A stretch of 64,000 nucleotides of DNA from Centrapalus pauciflorus. Its lineage: Eukaryota; Streptophyta; Magnoliopsida; Asterales; Asteraceae. Each line of letters opens with the position of its first letter. Within the stretch, counting starts at the first letter, position 1. Below are positions 58,300 through 64,000 of the stretch, in pieces. Both the position numbers and the translations under genes were made by a program. Where the stretch lies: positions 186,001 through 250,000 of the forward strand of contig JAANYP010005961.1 in the NCBI GenBank assembly GCA_020465985.1, given 5' to 3'. The notes under the pieces were generated by a model. That model did not search any database. It saw only the letters and a program-made list of their open reading frames with translations, and had not been told where the DNA came from.

Positions 58300-60220
58300 A
58301 AGGAAACCTACGAAACAAAATACATTAAAACTAATTCTTCATTTTTTTTACAGTGAGGGTTAAAGCTCTCATCCAATGAATAAAAAAGTTTGTAAACAAC
58401 GTTATTCAAAATCATCAATTTCATTATCCAAATGCATCTTAAAGTCATCATCATATGATAAAGAAAATGTTTGAAAACCTCATCTAATTTCTTTTTTACG
58501 AAATCAGCGTACCAAACACATCCTAAACGATACCAAATTGATCTCTTGTGATGTTAATTTATAAGTGAGTTAAAAAGTTGGAGGTTGTGTGTTCAAGAAG
58601 AAGTTTAGAAAAGGAAACAGAAAAAAAGATTAAAGAGGTTAGGTTGGGAAAGTAGGAAATAGTGAAAAGAAATGAAAAAAATAGAAAAGTATAATAGGGA
58701 GGGGGAAAAGAAAAGAAAAGAAGTGAAGAAGTATACTGGGAGTTGCTATTTGAAGAGAAGAGTGGTTTGGAGAAAGAGACAAAGAAAGAGTTTCCAGTTT
58801 TGGGATTCTGAGAAGAGTGAGTGAGTGGCAATATCATGACACAGTTTTCGTTTTTGGCTCTCATTAACTTGTCAAATCAATTTGCATCATCAACACCCTT
58901 TTTAAAAGCTGCTCCCTTCTCCAGATTCCCACCAATTACTGCTAATGCTATTTCTATATATCTCTAATTTTTTTAATTTAATTTTAGTTTATAAGTTATC
59001 AATAATGAACATCACCGTATACAGTTCACATCTTTGTTATATCGTTCTTCCTTCTAACCAAAGTCCATAGTCCACAAACAAAAAATAGGCATCATTTGCC
59101 ATATCATTCTTACTTCTAACGATTGAAATCCATAACCATTTTTGATGTCACAAAAGGAAAACTCTCATCTGACTAATATTTATCAGAATTGTGCTTTGCT
59201 AAAAAAAGTGACATGCAACTAGTATAACCGGTCGCATTTTGCTTCAGTAACCCTCTTAAGGACAAATTCGGATGAAAACTAAAAAAAATCAACAATCTAA
59301 GTCTTAAAAGATCGAATTCAAAGTCTAAATCAACAATCCAATGATGAACAAATTGATGCTTCAACGGTTGACGGAGGTTTTATCAGAGGTGGATGTGTTA
59401 CCGTCGGAGATTTAAGTACATCTAACCCTAAACAAGAAACCAAATCATTCACTGGAGTACTCATCGAAGGCTATAGCTAGGACTCGTCAAAGACTTTAAC
59501 GGTCGTCAGAAAAGAAGGTAACTGGTTGCATCAGATAATATCACGGCTTCATGAGATTTTGGACGGTTGAGAGTTTTTTGTGACGGCAAAAATGGTTGGG
59601 GATGTTAATCGAAAAAATTGTCCAATTTAAGAGGGTTTTTTTTTTTTTTTGCATAAAAACCCCAATTTTTAATGAATTATTGTTACGGATTTTATAAAAG
59701 TTTTAGGAGTTCTTATTATACGACGTCTTAAATGTGAAAAGAGAAAAATAACAAATTCTTATATTAATTATCAAACATTTAGCCTTATAAAAATAGATTT
59801 TTAAATATATATTCAAGAAAGTAATAAAAGAAGAAACCTATACGTCACATATCTAAGGATGCATGAGTACGTGGCAAATTTTTTCAAAATTCATAAGTAT
59901 AATCACAAAACTCCGAATATCTAGGTTTAAGATCTATGCAAGCTCCAATAAGGATGAATGTGAGTCAATGGTGATTTTTTAAAATTACTGTACTGATGAT
60001 AGGAAATAATACATAATTGAAATTTGAGATTTAATTTTATTGTATTAAAATTTCAAATTTTCACTTTATATAAAATTCGATGAATAAAAAGCATAAGTAA
60101 CATGAAAATGTAATATGTTTTATGTGGATATTTAATATAAACCTTTTAACATGTAAATTTATATATATATATAATTTGAATTTATAATCGCATGTTTTGA
60201 AATATCAATCTAAAAAACTG
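58300..60220. other. non-coding stretch
   Basis: Contains an AG-rich segment (58560-58810) and poly-T at 59638-59651. No gene recognised. Confidence 0.45.
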
Positions 60221-60225
60221 GTTGA

Positions 60226-60328
60226 GAACTTGTTTGTTTACCTCTTAATTAATGCAGTCATTAAGTGATGATTTTACATTTGAATGACTTCTTAATGATT
60301 CCATTAAAAAGTAAACAAACAACCTCTA
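60226..60328. mobile_element. short fold-back MITE
   Basis: Left arm TTGTTTGTTTACCTCTTAAT and right arm (reverse complement) TTGTTTGTTTACTTTTTAAT, with TCATTAAG words near each arm. About 100 bp in total. Confidence 0.6.
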
Positions 60329-61235
60329 AGTATATATGGAAACGTTAAACAACATTTGTAAGTATGCTATTGCACGCATTAATTTACATTAATTTGTATG
60401 TTATATAATCGATGGCTCTATATGTCTTTTAGTTTTTGTATCCGAAAAATATGTGTTTTTCATATTATAGTTTCAAATATAAGTTTTTATAAGTATGATT
60501 TTGAAATTTAATTTTGATCCAAATTATATTACATTTGTTTTCGAAAAACCTTATATCAATTTAGTCTGGTGTGTAAAATGGGAAAAGTTGTAAAATTGCT
60601 TTTAGTTGTACATAATTTTCCCTTTATATATCTTTGATTTTTACTTTTGATGATAACTTCTTATAACATACCTTGAGTCTGTTTATTTTGGTGGTCCTAC
60701 GTTTAATACATACATCTTTTAGATCGAGTTATAGATCATAACTTAAAAAAGTACATGTTTTTATCATATACCGTGAAACTACTTGAACGGGGAATGCAAT
60801 CGTAAAACCGTATTAGTATCCCATAAGTTAATCTACATTTACGTGTCAGTTGTAAAATCTACGTCATATTTAATTATCAACTAGTTTTCCTAGTTTTGGG
60901 GTAGATTTTTAAAGGCAAATGAAATAAGATAAAAATGGTAACAGATTTTTCTAATTGATAAACCAACATTATGATAAATGGTGAATAGAAACCAACTTAA
61001 ATATTATTTTCCAATCTAACAAGCGATTTTATCATTATTGAAGAATCTTTAAATATAAACCATTTGTTGTTGCTTGCTGGAGGTTTTATCTATGATGTAG
61101 TCGTTCCATGCTAGGTAGAGGCAAAAATATCGACATCTGCCTCTTCTTATTCCATTCAATGAGATGGGGGTTTGTTGTTGCTAAATAGAAACCAAATTTA
61201 AAAAAATATAGCAATGGAATGTAATTTATTTAACA
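60329..61235. other. non-coding stretch
   Basis: AT-rich; nothing recognised. Confidence 0.5.
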
Positions 61236-61237
61236 TT

Positions 61238-61312
61238 TATTGGTATATATTATATAAAAATAAGGCTTTGTGTGCACTTATTGGTATATATTATATAAAA
61301 ATAAGGCTTTGT
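61238..61312 (+). repeat. tandem duplication, 40-bp period
   Basis: TTATTGGTATATATTATATA followed by AAAATAAGGCTTTGT occurs twice, starting near 61238 and 61278. Confidence 0.85.
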
Positions 61313-61354
61313 AGTTAATTTCTATATTATATATTTATATATGGTTGTGTTAAA

Positions 61355-61520
61355 TACACACCCCCTCACTTAATTTTTCTTAATTGGCTAATTACACATC
61401 CCTTTCCCACACATACACTGATACACAGTTAATCATTTTGCTGATGATGTGGGACCCAATAATTTTTTGTAAGAAATCAAAAGGGATGTACGTGATTAAC
61501 AAATAAGAAGATGTGTATTT
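61355..61520. mobile_element. fold-back element relic
   Basis: Left AAATACACACCCCC...TAATTACACATCCCTTT, and right (reverse complement) AAATACACATCTTC...TAATCACGTACATCCCTTTT. Moderately decayed. Confidence 0.5.
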
Positions 61521-61595
61521 TTTTTTAACGACAAACTAATCTACTCTTACTCCTAAACAGCTCATTTGCCCTAAGTGGGATTGTTTTATATATTA
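61518..61595 (-). mobile_element. SINE-like element, family S1 copy 3 (3' end)
   Basis: The minus strand has TTTAGGAGTAAGAGTAGATT then AGTTTGTCGTT and poly-A (poly-T at 61518-61526). Only the 3' portion is recognisable. Confidence 0.45.
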
Positions 61596-61599
61596 CGGG

Positions 61600-61609
61600 T
61601 TTTAATTAT

Positions 61610-61640
<31 letters not shown>

Positions 61641-62245
61641 AAGAAGAAATGAGATATAGGATAGGTAAAGAAAGAAAAGAGTAAGAGGTAGGTGAGCTAG
61701 GTGAGGGTGGGCATTGGGAGGGAAGAATTGAAGAGAAAATTGATTCATAGGAGAAGAAAGACAGAGAAGAGAAGAAAGATGGAGCATCTGGTGGAAGAAG
61801 CAATTTTTGGCATTACAATCCACACCCACAGTTACTGATGTTGACACTTGACTTTTCTTTCTTTCTTTTCCATCTGATCTCTTATTTAATTTTTTTTTTA
61901 AAAAGGTTTATTTAACAGTGTTTTTATTAATAAATAAACAAATAAAAAAAATTTACTACTGTTGGTTTTGTATTGTTATATCGATAGAATAGATAGTTTG
62001 GGTTCGGGTTCGGGTTAGGGTTAGTGTTCCAAGAAAGAAAGAAAGAAAGAAAGAAAGGGGAAGCTTCTTAAGGAAGTCCATCAGGGTGACAGTTTTTGTC
62101 TAGGATTTATTTATGCATGACACATCATTTTACATCATTATGGTGCCTTTTCTCTTTCTTTATGCATTCCCATCATATCCGTACCTTTCAAACTCCATAC
62201 ATTGCCTATTTTCCTCTTTTCACCTCATCTTCCTCTTCGTAGCTA
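61600..62245. other. non-coding stretch with simple repeats
   Basis: Poly-A 61610-61642, an AG-rich segment to 61800, a few GGGTTC/GGGTTAG units at 61999-62022 and (GAAA)n at 62032-62056. No gene seen. Confidence 0.5.
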
Positions 62246-62536
62246 TTAAGTTGTATTTGGCAGAGAGAATTAAAAAAAATGAAATGAAGATAAAATAAAT
62301 AGTTTTTCAGATCATGAAATTTGGAAATACAATAATCATATGGTTGTTGTAATACTTTTTCCCTAATATTAGTTTATACTTAATTCTCCACTATTGCTAA
62401 AGAAAATGAAAGAATTCGAATTTTAATTTATACATTGATACAACTTGAGATTTAATAGAGAATTTATATCTATAATTCAAGTCCCCTCACTAATAGTTTG
62501 TTTTCATTTCTTTTCTCTCTACCAAACACAACATTA
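62246..62536. mobile_element. Tourist-like MITE, family M2 copy 2
   Basis: Element 62249-62533 (285 bp) between TTA duplications (62246-62248 and 62534-62536). Left end AGTTGTATTTGGCAGAGAGA, right end (reverse complement) TGTTGTGTTTGGTAGAGAGA. A second copy is at 38018-38300. Confidence 0.8.
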
Positions 62537-63674
62537 TTATACAATTAGTCAATTAGGGTAAATGGTGTACTCACCCTTCTCAAATTCACAATTTTAAACA
62601 TCTCATTGACATATTACCTTTTTTATCTTCATCATTTTCATTCTAATATTTTAAAAATACCTTCCGCTCTAATCTTTCTATCTAATTGCTCATTACCCAA
62701 TTAATAATTAATAGAGAGAGTGAAAAGAAAGAGGGAGAAAAAGGCAAACAGAGCAATGAGATGATCGATCCCAATGAGGGGTGAGTGGGCGGGGCCGCTA
62801 GGAGAGCGGGAAGGTGTTCCCGCTAGGGTAGAAAAATGTGGCAAAGCCGATGGGTTGGCAAAGAATGTATATCGATCACACTTAAGGTTCTTCATTAATG
62901 TACGCTACGTTCAGAATTATATTCATTAATTGGATCATTAATTGTTAAAGACATGTTTAATTTACTAAGGTCTTGTGCTTTTACATAAGTGATAAGTAGC
63001 AGAACTAATTGTGGTGTTGATTCATAAGTGACTGCCGATGATTACAAAATCCGGAATCAATAAGTCTGTTTTTTTACATGCAGAATCTTATTAAAAAAAT
63101 TTATTTATAAAATACTATATCTGAAAATTATTAATTAAAAATTAAGTTATATTGTTTACATATTATAGATAATTACTTTACACAAATAAAATTAAAATAA
63201 AAAATTAGTATATAAATTATAAAAATAATTTAGACATTGAGTTTCTCCATCTAATTCTTAAAACCTAATAAGCCAAAAAAAATCAAAAAACCCTATAAGA
63301 AAAAAAATATTGTTTTCATACTTCGAATAAATGACTTTACCTTGCTGGCCGAATAAAAGTGGTTATAAGTGAAAAATTTATCACTTATCATTTATATAAA
63401 AGAATCGTACTTATTCCTTAATATCACTTACCGAACAAATGATATATAAAGTTATAAATGCTTATTATTCTTAAAAAAACACAATCTAAGATTTCTTATT
63501 TTGTGTCATAACTCAAGCACCCCTTTAATTACATACACCATGCAAAAGAATGATTAACCATTTCTATTTCTTTATTATAACTAAATATGCGGACATAACA
63601 TATATAAATATTACTAAAAAGTAAAAAAAATTGACACTTGTCATCTTCTTCTTTTATTTGATACTTATCATTTT
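62537..63674. other. non-coding stretch
   Basis: A GC-richer patch at 62760-62850 (CGCTAGGAGAGCGGGAAG and its rough inverse CCCGCTAGGG) may be an element end. Otherwise AT-rich with no recognised gene. Confidence 0.4.
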
Positions 63675-64000
63675 TTAGGCGTCGTTTGGTTCGCAGAATG
63701 TTTATTTTTGGAATGTAATCTGTCAAGGAATGGAATTCCGGAAGGAATGGAATCTATCGAAATAGAAATGAAGGCAGGTGAATATGAAGTCTAGGGTTTG
63801 ATTTTAGAACTGTCAAAATCTTTGAAATGGAATTTGAATTCCATGGCACTAACCCAAGGAAAATATATTCCTTTAAAAGTGGTGTTTTTTCTTAAAAAAG
63901 AAATCTTTATTCCATTCTTTTTTACTGCCAAACAGCACACTGGAATGGAATTTTCATTCCAATTTCATCAAATTCCATCAGATTCTGTGAACCAAACGCC
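63675..64000. mobile_element. PIF/Harbinger-type MITE, family H1 copy 3 (to window edge)
   Basis: Preceded by TTA (63675-63677), starting GGCGTCGTTTGGTTCGCAGA and ending at the window edge with GTGAACCAAACGCC. It lacks the G-rich minisatellite of the two copies at 45-47 kb, so it may represent the unexpanded form. Confidence 0.78.

Noticed and set aside
58559..58864. 101-codon minus-strand frame, Phe/Ser-rich
   Set aside because: Low-complexity product of an AG-rich segment; no domain, no splice context.
61999..62022. Telomere-like GGGTTAGGGTTAG
   Set aside because: Only two perfect units next to GGGTTC units; too short for an interstitial telomere tract.

Overview
This is nuclear DNA of a flowering plant, most likely a eudicot. 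It is AT-rich, has GT-AG introns, carries one cytosolic fructose-bisphosphate aldolase gene of plant type, and is otherwise filled with plant transposable elements (Ty1/copia, Ty3/gypsy of the Tat lineage, LINE, SINE, Helitron, and hAT-, PIF/Harbinger-, Stowaway- and CACTA-type elements). I cannot place it to family from sequence alone. The only gene that looks like an ordinary single-copy host gene is the aldolase (three exons, 12414-15183, 358 residues). Its core promoter is squeezed between its start codon and a hAT-type MITE that ends 143 bases upstream, and a Stowaway MITE sits in its first intron.

Layout. 1-6134: two nested copia elements. Element A (+, 3' part only) is inserted into the polyprotein gene of element B (-, 5' half visible). 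6135-10350: AT-rich DNA with a CACTA-like end and a mosaic of exon fragments from unrelated genes, all on the minus strand: a phosphoenolpyruvate/phosphate translocator exon, the last exon of phospholipase D, and one unknown exon. 10966-12279: a GC-richer patch and the hAT MITE. 12414-15183: aldolase. 15190-27300: mostly non-coding, with SINEs, Helitrons, a second hAT MITE with a perfect 8-bp duplication, an array of GC-rich hairpins (24719-24843) and a decayed copia relic. 27350-35111: an unusually dense cluster of fold-back elements, nearly every one bounded on both sides by (TA)n microsatellites. 35112-45105: decayed coding relics, LINE 3' ends, hAT and Tourist-like MITEs. 45109-47160: two tandem PIF/Harbinger-type MITEs swollen by a G-rich minisatellite. 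47755-57645: a complete gypsy element with LTRs that look identical by eye, a perfect 5-bp target duplication, an intact 1867-residue gag-pol on the minus strand and an intact three-exon gene on the opposite strand. 57646-64000: MITEs and AT-rich DNA, ending in a third copy of the PIF/Harbinger family.

The most notable items are (i) several fold-back families that all sit inside (TA)n tracts, (ii) the spliced antisense accessory gene carried by a very young gypsy element, (iii) the multi-gene exon mosaic beside a CACTA-like end, and (iv) the hairpin array whose stems vary in a compensatory way. Most other apparent reading frames are shadows of microsatellites, minisatellites or genes in other frames.
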